Of a stretch of 43,589 bases of DNA, positions 8,503 through 16,582 are shown one piece after another. This DNA is from Paenibacillaceae bacterium (GTDB lineage: Bacteria; Bacillota; Clostridia; Lachnospirales; Lachnospiraceae). The stretch's first letter is position 1; the number at the start of each line of letters is the position of its first letter. The translations under genes were made by a program, and so were the position numbers. Location: contig SVDS01000023.1 of assembly GCA_015057715.1 (NCBI GenBank), positions 1 through 43,589 on the forward strand, given 5' to 3'. Below the pieces are notes generated by a model. It made no database searches, was not told the origin of the DNA, and saw only the letters and a list, made by a program, of their open reading frames with translations.

Positions 8503-8536
8503 GTGAATGAATAATATTATTTTCATTCACATCTTA
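8497..8536. promoter_or_regulatory. 15-bp-arm perfect palindrome, probable TetR operator
   Basis: TAAGATGTGAATGAA and TTCATTCACATCTTA are exact inverse copies around a 10-base AT-rich centre. The inner half-sites TGAATGA/TCATTCA resemble half-sites used by several TetR-family repressors. It overlaps the -10 and predicted transcription start. The TetR gene two positions downstream is the natural candidate to bind it. Confidence 0.7.
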
Positions 8537-8557
8537 TTCGTTACGGAAAGGCTCTAT

Positions 8558-9328
8558 ATGAAAAAGATTACTGCATTGATAGGAAGTGCCCAGAAAAAAG
8601 CTACTTATGAAGCAGTCCGTGAATTTGAGAAAAATTTAAAATCCCTTACGGAGATTGAACTGGAGTATGTTTTTATAACGGATTATCAAATTGAGTTTTG
8701 CAGAGGCTGCAAGCTATGTTTCAATAAGGGAGAAAAATTCTGCCCCTTACACGACGACAGAGATGTGATTATTGATAAGTTGATCCATTCTGACGGGGTA
8801 ATATTTGCTACCCCCAATTATGCTTTTCATGTTTCGGCATCCATGAAGAATCTATTGGATCGGACAGCTTTCTTCCTGCATCGGCCTTACTTTTTTGGAA
8901 AAGCATTTACATCCATTGTTACTCAGGGAATTTACGGGGGAAACTCTATTTTAAAGTACCTCAAAAATATGGGCGAGAATTTGGGATATAGTACTGCAAA
9001 AGGCTGTGTATTAAAAACTCTGGAGCCGGTCACAAAAGATGTACAGAAAAAAAACTCACTTGAAATAAAAAAAGCTGTTGCAAGGTTCAACAAAGTACTG
9101 ATGCGTCAAACGGCGCCATCCCCATCTTTTATCAGGCTGCTGATGTTTCGAATGTCCAGATCAGGCATGAAAGAAATGCTGAACGATGAATATTATGATT
9201 ACCAGTACTACAGGAAAAATGGATGGTTTGAATCGGATTATTTTTACGAGGTATCTTTAAATCCCATTAAAAAGCTGATGGGGCGAATCTTTGATTACAT
9301 AGGACATCGAATGGCGGGGACGGATTAA
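8558..9328 (+). CDS. NADPH-dependent FMN reductase / iron-sulfur flavoprotein-like
   Basis: A flavodoxin-fold oxidoreductase. The N-terminal KKITALIGSAQKKA strand-loop is the FMN phosphate site. The cysteine cluster CRGCKLC followed by a fourth Cys (spacing C-x2-C-x2-C-x7-C) resembles the compact [4Fe-4S] motif of archaeal/clostridial iron-sulfur flavoproteins. PNYAFHVSASMKNLLDR is the second flavin-binding segment. The C-terminal about 70 residues are an extension ending near a hydrophobic helix. I chose the ATG after GGAAAG; the upstream in-frame ATG lies within the operator palindrome. A TetR gene follows 43 bases later, probably in the same transcript. The electron acceptor is unknown. 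Confidence 0.85.
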   Translation: MKKITALIGSAQKKATYEAVREFEKNLKSLTEIELEYVFITDYQIEFCRGCKLCFNKGEKFCPLHDDRDVIIDKLIHSDGVIFATPNYAFHVSASMKNLLDRTAFFLHRPYFFGKAFTSIVTQGIYGGNSILKYLKNMGENLGYSTAKGCVLKTLEPVTKDVQKKNSLEIKKAVARFNKVLMRQTAPSPSFIRLLMFRMSRSGMKEMLNDEYYDYQYYRKNGWFESDYFYEVSLNPIKKLMGRIFDYIGHRMAGTD

Positions 9329-9371
9329 AAACCAGTCGTTATTTAATATAGGATTTTCGGAGGACTTTATA

Positions 9372-9950
9372 TTGAAAGACACAAAAACAATTTTGTTTAA
9401 TTGCGGAAAGGAACTGTTCAGCCGGAACGGGTTTAAGGATACGAATGTTTCTGATATAACGAAAACATCAGGAATAGGAACAGGCACATTCTATAATTAT
9501 TATTCCTCAAAAGATGAACTTTTCATGGAAATATATCTGGAAGAAAACGAGAAGCTTAAGAAAAAAATAATGAAATCAGTTAATATGGACCAGGATCCAG
9601 GAAGTGTAGTTAAGGAATTGATGCTATTAAATTTAAAAGGTATGAAATCAAATCCGATTCTGAAAGAATGGTACAATAAGGAGGTATCTGTTAAAATTGA
9701 GAATTATTTCCGTGAACAGAAGGGGCTTAACCGGCTTGACTTCATGTATCAGGATTTTTTTCAAATCATAAAAAGATGGCAGGAAGAGGGGAAAATAAGG
9801 AACGATATTGACAGCACAATGATTATGGCCATATTTACATCTATCATTACAATTGAGATCCATAAGGAAGAAATTGGATTACAGTATTTTCCGGAGATTT
9901 TGGATTACCTCACGGATTTTACGATGAAAGGCTTGGCGGCTGGCGTGTAA
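9372..9950 (+). CDS. TetR/AcrR-family regulator (TTG start)
   Basis: A 192-residue one-component repressor. Residues about 3-50 form the TetR helix-turn-helix with the signature NVSDITKTSGIGTGTFYNYYSSKDEL split across helices 2-4; the rest is an all-helical ligand domain. Translation begins at TTG, supported by CGGAGGAC at 9358-9365. It follows the flavin reductase gene in the same direction and most likely autoregulates through the palindrome at 8497-8536. The ligand is unknown, though linkage to a flavin reductase hints at an electrophile or aromatic compound. Confidence 0.9.
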   Translation: MKDTKTILFNCGKELFSRNGFKDTNVSDITKTSGIGTGTFYNYYSSKDELFMEIYLEENEKLKKKIMKSVNMDQDPGSVVKELMLLNLKGMKSNPILKEWYNKEVSVKIENYFREQKGLNRLDFMYQDFFQIIKRWQEEGKIRNDIDSTMIMAIFTSIITIEIHKEEIGLQYFPEILDYLTDFTMKGLAAGV

Positions 9951-9981
9951 CAATACAGTTTAATATGGGAGGTATTTAAAA

Positions 9982-10452
9982 ATGAGTACATTAATCGTAT
10001 ATGCAACCAAATATGGATTTACAAAAACGTGCGCTGATATTCTTGCAAAAAAGCTGGGTGAAAACGTGGATATTTATGATTTAAACAGTAATCTTCCTGA
10101 TCTGATGAAATATGATAAAGTCATCATAGGCGGTTCCATCTATGCAGGAAAGATCAGAAAGCCGGTAATGCGTTTTTGCTCAGACAATCTTGATACTCTT
10201 AAAGGAAAAAAATTGGGGCTTTTTATATGCGGAATGGCAAAGGAAGAAGATGCACAAAAGCAGCTTGACTCCTCATTCCCTGAGGACCTGCTGGCAGTAT
10301 GTGCTGCAAAAGGGTTCTTTGGAGGAGAATGCAATTATGAAAAAATGAATTTTCTGGAGAAGTTTATTATGAAAAAGATAACCGGATCTAAACAGAGCCA
10401 GTCGCGGGTTGCTGAAGATAACATAACACGATTTGCTGGTTTGATGAGGTAA
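9982..10452 (+). CDS. Flavodoxin-domain protein (HemG-like)
   Basis: A 156-residue flavodoxin-fold protein. The N-terminal LIVYATKYGFTKTCA is the FMN-phosphate loop and VIIGGSIYAGKIRKPV is the family's second conserved segment. The pattern fits the Flavodoxin_5 group that includes protoporphyrinogen oxidase HemG. No haem biosynthesis gene is nearby, so a general electron carrier or oxidoreductase role is more cautious. RBS GGGAGG lies 7-8 bases before the ATG. It follows the TetR gene by 31 bases and is likely part of the same redox transcript. Confidence 0.85.
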   Translation: MSTLIVYATKYGFTKTCADILAKKLGENVDIYDLNSNLPDLMKYDKVIIGGSIYAGKIRKPVMRFCSDNLDTLKGKKLGLFICGMAKEEDAQKQLDSSFPEDLLAVCAAKGFFGGECNYEKMNFLEKFIMKKITGSKQSQSRVAEDNITRFAGLMR

Positions 10453-10461
10453 GTGAAACCA

Positions 10462-10917
10462 ATGAAACACATTGCAATCATATCGGATACTCATGGCATT
10501 TTAAGAGAGCCCGTTATAGATGAACTGGATGCAGCCAATTGCATAATCCACGCCGGAGATATTGATACCCCGTCAATCGCAGATGCTGTCCGAATGTTGG
10601 GAGAGACCTACATGGTGCGCGGTAATAACGACATGGATTGGGCGAAAGAGCTGCCGGCCAGTATTTCTGTTACCATAGAAGGTGTCAGATTCTTTATCGT
10701 TCATAACAGGAAGGATGTTCCCCAACATTTGTCAGATGTGGACGTAGTGATCTATGGGCATTCTCATAAATACTTCTCTGAAGTGATAGATGGTGTACTG
10801 TATCTTAATCCAGGCAGCTGCGGTAAGCGTCGTTTTAATATGGAGCTTACAATGAGCCGGATGACTGTGGATGGGGGACAGTATCAATATGAAAAGGTGA
10901 TAATTCCCCATGACTAA
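10462..10917 (+). CDS. YfcE/MJ0936-type metallophosphodiesterase
   Basis: A small cytoplasmic calcineurin-fold phosphodiesterase. Metal-binding motifs are visible in order: SDTHG at the N-terminus, AGDID, RGNND, FIVHNR and YGHSHK, followed by NPGSCG. Length (151 residues) is normal for the family, whose members hydrolyse phosphodiesters and sometimes cyclic nucleotides. GAGG at 10446-10449 is 12 bases before this ATG and 3 bases before an in-frame GTG at 10453; both starts are possible. The gene follows the flavodoxin gene without a gap. Confidence 0.9.
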   Translation: MKHIAIISDTHGILREPVIDELDAANCIIHAGDIDTPSIADAVRMLGETYMVRGNNDMDWAKELPASISVTIEGVRFFIVHNRKDVPQHLSDVDVVIYGHSHKYFSEVIDGVLYLNPGSCGKRRFNMELTMSRMTVDGGQYQYEKVIIPHD

Positions 10918-10941
10918 ATTGAAGGGACGGAGGAACAGGCT

Positions 10942-11430
10942 GTGGACAAAGAAGAACAGGTTATGTCAGAGCTTTGGGATTTATTTAATAAGAAGATGTG
11001 GCTTGACAGCTTCAAAATGAAAACCAGACTGAAAGGGTATAATCCTTCAGAAGTACATTGTATCGAATACATTGGTGGAAATGAAGATTCCAATGTGACA
11101 AAACTTGCTGAGACGTTTTATATGACAAGAAGCGCAATCAGTAAGCTGACCAGGAAGCTTATTGAAAAAGGCCTGATTGAAAGTTATCAGAAACCAGACA
11201 ACAGGAAAGAAGTATATTTCAGGCTTACAAAACAGGGCGATAAGATATACAAAGTACATGAGGAATTGCATAAGGAATATAAAGAGCGGGATAAAGCGGT
11301 ATTTGATAAAATAACAGAAGAACAATATGATAATATGCTTGGTTTTGCGGAAAAATTTAATCAACATTTAGATGCAGAGATAAAAAAGCTGGGGGTGGAT
11401 ATTACGTCTGGCTGGTGTGATAAATTATAA
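10942..11430 (+). CDS. MarR-family regulator (GTG start)
   Basis: A 162-residue winged-helix regulator. Residues about 35-105 hold the recognition helix (TFYMTRSAISKLTRKLIEKG) and wing (KPDNRKEVYFRLT). The start is GTG, preceded by GGACGGAGG at ideal spacing. It lies 24 bases after the phosphodiesterase and just before a flavin reductase with its own promoter; direct repeats at that promoter are plausible targets. A strong terminator follows. Confidence 0.9.
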   Translation: MDKEEQVMSELWDLFNKKMWLDSFKMKTRLKGYNPSEVHCIEYIGGNEDSNVTKLAETFYMTRSAISKLTRKLIEKGLIESYQKPDNRKEVYFRLTKQGDKIYKVHEELHKEYKERDKAVFDKITEEQYDNMLGFAEKFNQHLDAEIKKLGVDITSGWCDKL

Positions 11431-11441
11431 CTGATGGAGAG

Positions 11442-11475
11442 GCAGCCCAATGAAGAAAAAGAGGGCTGCTTTTTA
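11442..11475 (+). terminator. Terminator after MarR
   Basis: GCAGCCC and GGGCTGC form a 7-bp GC-rich stem with a 14-base loop, followed directly by TTTTTATT. It closes the flavin reductase-TetR-flavodoxin-phosphodiesterase-MarR series. Confidence 0.85.
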
Positions 11476-11489
11476 TTATGCCATTATTG

Positions 11490-11518
11490 TTGACAAGGAC
11501 ACAAAAAAGTATTACCAT
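11490..11518 (+). promoter_or_regulatory. Promoter of the second flavin reductase
   Basis: A consensus -35 TTGACA (11490-11495) and a -10 TACCAT (11513-11518) are 17 bases apart. The spacer contains one copy of the 13-bp direct repeat. Confidence 0.6.
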
Positions 11519-11547
11519 GTAATTATGGGTCTCTGGACACAAAAAAG
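11497..11547. repeat. Pair of 13-bp direct repeats at a promoter
   Basis: GGACACAAAAAAG occurs exactly at 11497-11509 and 11535-11547, start to start 38 bases. One copy is in the promoter spacer and one just after the predicted transcription start, an arrangement typical of a tandem operator. Confidence 0.55.
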
Positions 11548-11586
11548 ACAAAGCAGATGATATTTCATATTAAAAGGAGGAAACAA

Positions 11587-12153
11587 ATGAATATAATAGG
11601 AATTATCGCTAGTGAGCGAAAAGAGGGCAATACTGACTTTATTGTAAATAAAATGCTGGAGGGTGCAAGAGAACAGGGTGCTCAAACCCAGTCCTTTCGT
11701 TTCAGCGATCTTAATATAAAACCTTGCAGAGGATGCTGGGCCTGCCATAAGGGCGATCAGGGCTGTGTTATCAATGATGATATGCAGAAAATATATGATG
11801 CCATGGAGTATGCAGATGTTATCATCTTAGGCCTGCCAATCTACATGGGTCAGATGAGTGGTCAGGGAAAGATATTCACCGACAGGCTGTTTGCACGGTT
11901 TTCACCAAGGTTCTCCCCCTATTTTAAAGAAAATGCTGTTAAGAAACAATTGGTTCTTTCTTTTAACCAGGGAAATCCCAATGCTGATCTGTTTAAGCCT
12001 TATATTGATTATACGAATCAAATGTTTCGAACTCTGGAATTTAATGTGAAGGAGGTTCCTGTTGTTACTGATTTACGGAACGGATCAATTCAGGATAGAG
12101 AAGACTTATGCAGGAACTTAAAGCAACTGGGTTCCAGTTTAGCAATGATTTAA
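11587..12153 (+). CDS. NAD(P)H-dependent flavin oxidoreductase, iron-sulfur flavoprotein-like
   Basis: A 188-residue flavodoxin-fold oxidoreductase. IIGIIASERKEGNTDFI is the FMN-phosphate loop. CRGCWAC plus a fourth Cys (C-x2-C-x2-C-x6-C) resembles the compact cluster motif of iron-sulfur flavoproteins. GLPIYMGQMSGQGKIFTDR is the second conserved flavin segment. The ATG follows AAAGGAGG with six bases spacing; an upstream in-frame ATG at 11557 lacks an RBS. It has its own promoter and lies next to the MarR gene, whose product may control it. Physiological acceptor unknown. Confidence 0.88.
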   Translation: MNIIGIIASERKEGNTDFIVNKMLEGAREQGAQTQSFRFSDLNIKPCRGCWACHKGDQGCVINDDMQKIYDAMEYADVIILGLPIYMGQMSGQGKIFTDRLFARFSPRFSPYFKENAVKKQLVLSFNQGNPNADLFKPYIDYTNQMFRTLEFNVKEVPVVTDLRNGSIQDREDLCRNLKQLGSSLAMI

Positions 12154-12227
12154 TTGTATTATTTGGCAATTTGTCATACAATGATGTTAAATGCAAAATG
12201 ATCTGATTAAAGTATGGGAGGTAGTGT

Positions 12228-13658
12228 ATGAGACTTGAAAAAGCCACACCAGAATCACAGGGAGTTCATTCCCAGGCGATTCTGGAATTTTTAAACAAAG
12301 CAAACGAACAGGGATTAGAACTTCATTCATTTATGCTGCTTAAGAACGGTAAAAATATTGCTGATTGCTGGTGGAAACCCTATGGACCCCAGTACAGACA
12401 CCAATTATTTTCTTTAAGCAAAAGCTTTACATCCATTGCAATTGGGCTGGCTATAGAGGAAGGCCTGCTGACAACAGATACGCTGATTGCTGATGTTTTT
12501 ACAGCTGAAATGAAAGAACTGGGGGAAAAGGTTGACGGTAAAATTAAGAAAATGACTGTGAAAAACCTCCTGACAATGGGAACCGGAATGACATATGAGA
12601 ACTGGAACTGGGATGATGAGAATTATAATAACATTCTGGGATTCTTAAGCTCCCATGTAAAGAATGAGCCGGGAAGTGCGTTTTTCTACAATACCATGGC
12701 TACCTATATGTGTTCTGCGATTATCACAAGATTAACCGGACAGAAGCTTGTAGACTATCTCATGCCCAGGCTGTTTGAACCACTGGGAATTGATCCCGTT
12801 TGGGAAGAAGACAATCTGGGTATCAGCTTTGGAGGTTTTGGACTGAATATTAAAACAGAGGATATTGCCGTATTTGGACAGATGCTTCTGCAAAAAGGTG
12901 AATACAATGGAAGGCAGCTGGTACCTTCAGCATGGATTGAGGAAGCAACCTCCAAACAGATTAACAACGGAGACGAAGCCGATAATGACTGGGCTCAGGG
13001 GTATGGATACCAGTTTTGGAGATGTGTACCCGAAGGAGTGTACCGCGGAGATGGTATGTATGGACAATACTGTATCGTTATGCCTGAATATAACTGTGTT
13101 ATTGCAGTAACAAGCAATTTAGACATGGGTAAATTTATGAAACTGATCTGGAGTGATCTTCTTCCGGCACTTGGAGGGGAAGGGGCTCTGCCGCAAAGTG
13201 ATGATTCCAGTAAACTGGTTGAGTTTGGGGCAAGCCAGACACATCTGAAGGTGAACGAAGATGCAGATCCTTATCCGGTATTCCGTGCTTCCTACCAGCT
13301 TACTTCTGATTCGGAAGCAGAGATGGATTTTAATATAAAAAAGATAAGATTTGATTTCGAAAACGGTGAATGTCTGCTTGCTCTCTATAACGGGGAAAAC
13401 TCACAGGCCTTATATGTGATCCATTTCATAGAGAAAAAATGGGTGGAGACTGCTAAACCATTCTGGGAAGACCAATCTTTTTACAGGGCTGTCTGCTACG
13501 GAGAGTGGAAACAGGATGAGTTTAAAGCCTGCATCTGGCATTATGAGACACCATTAAATACAAAGCTTACATTTACGTTCAAAGAGGAGAGGAAAAATCT
13601 GATTTTAAAGGTGACAGCAGAAAAGGAAGTAGTACTTAATTACGTTAAACATAGTTAG
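12228..13658 (+). CDS. Beta-lactamase-fold serine hydrolase
   Basis: A 476-residue member of the class C beta-lactamase/esterase/penicillin-binding fold. The nucleophile motif S-x-x-K is Ser62-Leu-Ser-Lys65 in FSLSKSF, and the tyrosine motif lies in FFYNTMATYM. Downstream WAQGYGYQFW and YRGDGMYGQY match the region of the third motif. The catalytic domain ends at about 330, and the remaining 140 residues are an extra C-terminal domain of unknown role. No signal peptide is seen, so it is probably cytoplasmic, which points to an esterase or amidase rather than a lactamase. RBS GGGAGG. It heads a closely spaced four-gene series. Confidence 0.88.
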   Translation: MRLEKATPESQGVHSQAILEFLNKANEQGLELHSFMLLKNGKNIADCWWKPYGPQYRHQLFSLSKSFTSIAIGLAIEEGLLTTDTLIADVFTAEMKELGEKVDGKIKKMTVKNLLTMGTGMTYENWNWDDENYNNILGFLSSHVKNEPGSAFFYNTMATYMCSAIITRLTGQKLVDYLMPRLFEPLGIDPVWEEDNLGISFGGFGLNIKTEDIAVFGQMLLQKGEYNGRQLVPSAWIEEATSKQINNGDEADNDWAQGYGYQFWRCVPEGVYRGDGMYGQYCIVMPEYNCVIAVTSNLDMGKFMKLIWSDLLPALGGEGALPQSDDSSKLVEFGASQTHLKVNEDADPYPVFRASYQLTSDSEAEMDFNIKKIRFDFENGECLLALYNGENSQALYVIHFIEKKWVETAKPFWEDQSFYRAVCYGEWKQDEFKACIWHYETPLNTKLTFTFKEERKNLILKVTAEKEVVLNYVKHS

Positions 13659-13675
13659 AGAAAGAAAGGAATGAA

Positions 13676-13873
13676 ATGGACGGAACAGTAAGAAAAAACA
13701 TTAAAATTGGCGATCGCGTCATGGTAGTACAAAAACAGGATCAGAGAACAGGCAAGCTGACAGAAGGCGTGGTTCAGAGAATACTAACCAATTCTCCCAA
13801 TCATCCAAGAGGCATTAAAGTAATGCTGGAGGGCGGAATTGTAGGGAGAGTGCAGGGAGGCGTAAATCAGTAG
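13676..13873 (+). CDS. ywbE: YwbE family protein
   Basis: A 65-residue protein of the YwbE (DUF2196) family, recognised from KIGDRVMVVQKQDQRTGKL, the TNSPNHPRGIKV stretch and a GGIVGRVQ ending. The function is unknown; the short SH3-like composition would suit nucleic acid or protein binding but that is inference. It lies 17 bases after the serine hydrolase and 12 before the MFS gene, so it is co-transcribed. Confidence 0.92.
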   Translation: MDGTVRKNIKIGDRVMVVQKQDQRTGKLTEGVVQRILTNSPNHPRGIKVMLEGGIVGRVQGGVNQ

Positions 13874-13885
13874 GAGGATTCAATT

Positions 13886-15115
13886 ATGAATTTAAGCAGG
13901 GAAGAGAAATCATGGATACTGGTAGACTGCGGTAACTCAGCTTATTCCATGGCTGTCACAACCGCGCTACTGCCGATTATGTTCGGAATGTTTGATAATG
14001 TGAAACGCAGCATGGACCTTGGATATTTCAATTCCATTGCCAGTATCCTGGTCGCTGCTTTAAGTCCTATTTTGGGAGCAGCAGCCGATTATAAGGACAA
14101 AAAGAAGCGCTTTTTTGTATTCTTCACCTGTCTGGGAGTCCTGTCAACTGCATCACTGGCGTTTATCCCTCCTTCCAGCGGGCAATGGCAGCTTTTAATT
14201 CTGTTTTTTATTCTGTCAGCAATTGGTTTTGCAGGATCTAATATTTTTTACGATGCATTTATAGTGGATGTCACCAGTGATGATAGAATGGATAAGATAT
14301 CCTCCCTTGGTTTTGCATTCGGCTACATATCCAGTGTTATCCCTTTTGGCATTAGTCTGATACTGATTTTTCTTCTGGGGATGGAAAAATCCATCGGATA
14401 TCAGATTGGATTTATTATTACAGCTTTATGGTGGGGACTTTTTACCATTCCCATGATAAGAGATGTAAAACAGATTCATTATGTGGAACCCGGGAAGGAT
14501 ACCATAAAGAATAGTTTTATAAGGCTGGCAGAAACATTTAAACAAATGAAACAGTATCAGACTGTATTTCTCTTTCTTGGTGCCTATTTCTTTTATATTG
14601 ATGGTGTGGATACCATTATTAAGATGGTAATTCCTTATGCCACCGCAGTGATGGGAAACAATGCACTGGATACCTTCTCCCTGCTGGCGATCCTGCTGAT
14701 TATTCAGATTATTGCTTTCCCATGTGCGATTTTTTATGGAAATATGGCAAAACGGTTCTCTGCAAGAACCATGATTATTATAGGAATATTCACTTATATC
14801 ATTTCCTGCATTGCTGCATTTTTTATATCTTCTGTCTGGCACATCTTCATTCTTGGTGCCATGATTGGTTCTGCCCAGGGAGGGATTCAGGCACTGAGCC
14901 GGTCCTATTTTGCTAAAATTATTCCAAAGGAAAAATCCAACGAATTCTTTGGGTTTTATAATATTTTTGGTAAATTTTCAGCTATTATGGGACCCACGCT
15001 GATGTCCCTTACAACAGCAGTTACAGGCAATGCAAGATGGAGTATTATTGGAATTATACCCCTCTTTTTAGTGGGATTTATTATATTTATAAGGCTTCCT
15101 GTGGAAGAAAAATAA
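13886..15115 (+). CDS. Atg22-like (UMF1-type) MFS transporter
   Basis: A 409-residue major facilitator permease with about twelve hydrophobic segments. The opening SWILVDCGNSAYSMAV is characteristic of the Atg22-like group (yeast vacuolar amino-acid effluxer relatives). The loop after helix 2 has AADYKDKKKRFF, an MFS A-motif variant, and a second-half equivalent is GNMAKRFSARTM. The substrate is not known in bacteria; solute export or uptake after hydrolysis by neighbours is possible. RBS AGGAGG. It ends one base before the phosphodiesterase gene, suggesting coupled translation. Confidence 0.9.
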   Translation: MNLSREEKSWILVDCGNSAYSMAVTTALLPIMFGMFDNVKRSMDLGYFNSIASILVAALSPILGAAADYKDKKKRFFVFFTCLGVLSTASLAFIPPSSGQWQLLILFFILSAIGFAGSNIFYDAFIVDVTSDDRMDKISSLGFAFGYISSVIPFGISLILIFLLGMEKSIGYQIGFIITALWWGLFTIPMIRDVKQIHYVEPGKDTIKNSFIRLAETFKQMKQYQTVFLFLGAYFFYIDGVDTIIKMVIPYATAVMGNNALDTFSLLAILLIIQIIAFPCAIFYGNMAKRFSARTMIIIGIFTYIISCIAAFFISSVWHIFILGAMIGSAQGGIQALSRSYFAKIIPKEKSNEFFGFYNIFGKFSAIMGPTLMSLTTAVTGNARWSIIGIIPLFLVGFIIFIRLPVEEK

Positions 15116-15116
15116 G

Positions 15117-16436
15117 ATGAAGGCTGGGATGATGAAAATGAGCAGTAGAAAAGCAAAGCATCTGATCGTAATCTCTTATGATGCATTTTCTGAAGATAAC
15201 TGGGAAAAAGCAAGCCGGCTTCCCAATCTTTCCCGTTTAATAGAAAACGGGGTTTACAGTACAAAATTAAAAAGTGTGTATCCGACTCTTACCTATGTTG
15301 TCCATACTACTATGATGACCGGAGTTTATCCGGATAAACACGGAATTTATCATAATAACCCCCTCCAGCCATTTGTTGGAGAAGAAGAACAGGCATGGTT
15401 CTGGTTTAGAAAAGATATCAGGGTACCCACCGTGTATGAAGCATTAAAAAAGCACAGGATGAAATCCGCCGCAATTTTATGGCCTGTCACAGGAAAGGCC
15501 TCCATTCGTTATAATATGCCTGAGATAAAAGCAATCGGCCGTGAAAATCAGGCTCTTAAAATATTAAAAAACGGAAATCCCCTTTATTGTGCGGGGCTTG
15601 AGATAAAATACGGAAAAATAAGAAAAGGAATTGAGCAGCCCTACCTGGATGATTTTACGGTTATGTGCGGCACAGACACGATATTATCAAAGAAACCGGA
15701 GCTTTTAATGATTCATTTCATTGATCTGGACGATGCAAAACATCATTATGGGACAGATAGTTCTGAGGTTGATCAGGTTCTCCTCCGCATGGATGAGAGA
15801 ATCGGGAAGATGATGGATGCAGTTGCTGAGGCAGGAATTTCAGAGGAAACGGTATTCCTTATATTGGGTGATCATGGTCAGAAAAATGTCAGATATAAGG
15901 TGAGGCTCAATCAACTGCTAAAAGAAAACGGTCTTATTTATGAAGAAAATGGGAGCATACATTGGAGGGCATATTTGCAATCCACAGGCGGGTCAGCTTA
16001 TTTGCACGTAAAGGAAAATGATGACGAGGCGAAACAGCGCGCGCTACAGATTCTTCAAAAAGCGGCAGGAGAGGAAACTTTAGGTATAGAGAAAATTTAC
16101 ACTGGGGAAGAACTGGAACGGTTCCATGCCTTCCCGGTTTCTGGTTGTATGCTGGAAGCAAAACTGGGTTATAGCTTTGATGACAGAATTACAGGTCCCC
16201 TTGTAACGGATTTAAAAAAAGAGAATAAAACGTATGCGACCCATGGATATTCTCCAGAGAAGCCAGAATATGGCTGCTGCTTTGTCGCGTCAGGAAAAGG
16301 GATTAAAAAAGGATACCAGTTAGGAGAAATTCATATGGTAGATATTGCCCCGACCATAGCTTCCATTCTTGGTGTTGACTTCGGGTCTTGTGATGGTAAA
16401 GTACTGAAAGATGCATTTCTAAATATAAGGGAATAA
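15117..16436 (+). CDS. Type I phosphodiesterase / nucleotide pyrophosphatase family enzyme
   Basis: A 439-residue alkaline-phosphatase-superfamily enzyme. The first metal site is VISYDAF (Asp22) and the nucleophilic threonine lies in YPTLT (57-59), followed by TTMMTGVYPDKHGIYHNN. Further metal ligands are in HFIDLDDAKHHYG and LGDHGQK, and the final histidine in ATHGYSPEKPEYG. No signal peptide is present, so it is probably cytoplasmic. The exact substrate is unknown. Several closely spaced in-frame ATGs (15117, 15129, 15132, 15138) make the start uncertain; a GAAGG site favours 15129. Confidence 0.88.
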   Translation: MKAGMMKMSSRKAKHLIVISYDAFSEDNWEKASRLPNLSRLIENGVYSTKLKSVYPTLTYVVHTTMMTGVYPDKHGIYHNNPLQPFVGEEEQAWFWFRKDIRVPTVYEALKKHRMKSAAILWPVTGKASIRYNMPEIKAIGRENQALKILKNGNPLYCAGLEIKYGKIRKGIEQPYLDDFTVMCGTDTILSKKPELLMIHFIDLDDAKHHYGTDSSEVDQVLLRMDERIGKMMDAVAEAGISEETVFLILGDHGQKNVRYKVRLNQLLKENGLIYEENGSIHWRAYLQSTGGSAYLHVKENDDEAKQRALQILQKAAGEETLGIEKIYTGEELERFHAFPVSGCMLEAKLGYSFDDRITGPLVTDLKKENKTYATHGYSPEKPEYGCCFVASGKGIKKGYQLGEIHMVDIAPTIASILGVDFGSCDGKVLKDAFLNIRE

Positions 16437-16453
16437 GACTATTTTAACAGTTA

Positions 16454-16462
16454 TGCTAAAAT
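16454..16462 (+). promoter_or_regulatory. Possible extended -10 promoter for the secreted orphan
   Basis: TGCTAAAAT matches an extended -10, about 120 bases before the gene. No convincing -35. Confidence 0.3.
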
Positions 16463-16582
16463 GGAATACCAAATCATGAATAAAATCTTAGAAATGTCTC
16501 AAAGAAACCGATAAATATAATAAGGGATGCAGCAGGCTGGTTGTTGGGATTCTCTTACTAATTTAGAACAGGGGGCATTTTT

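Noticed and set aside
8507-8557. N-terminal extension of the flavin reductase from 8507
   Set aside because: Lies inside the operator palindrome and has no RBS; the flavodoxin fold begins at the 8558 methionine.
14426-14842. 138-codon minus-strand open frame inside the MFS gene
   Set aside because: Antisense shadow of a clear transporter gene; no RBS and biased composition.
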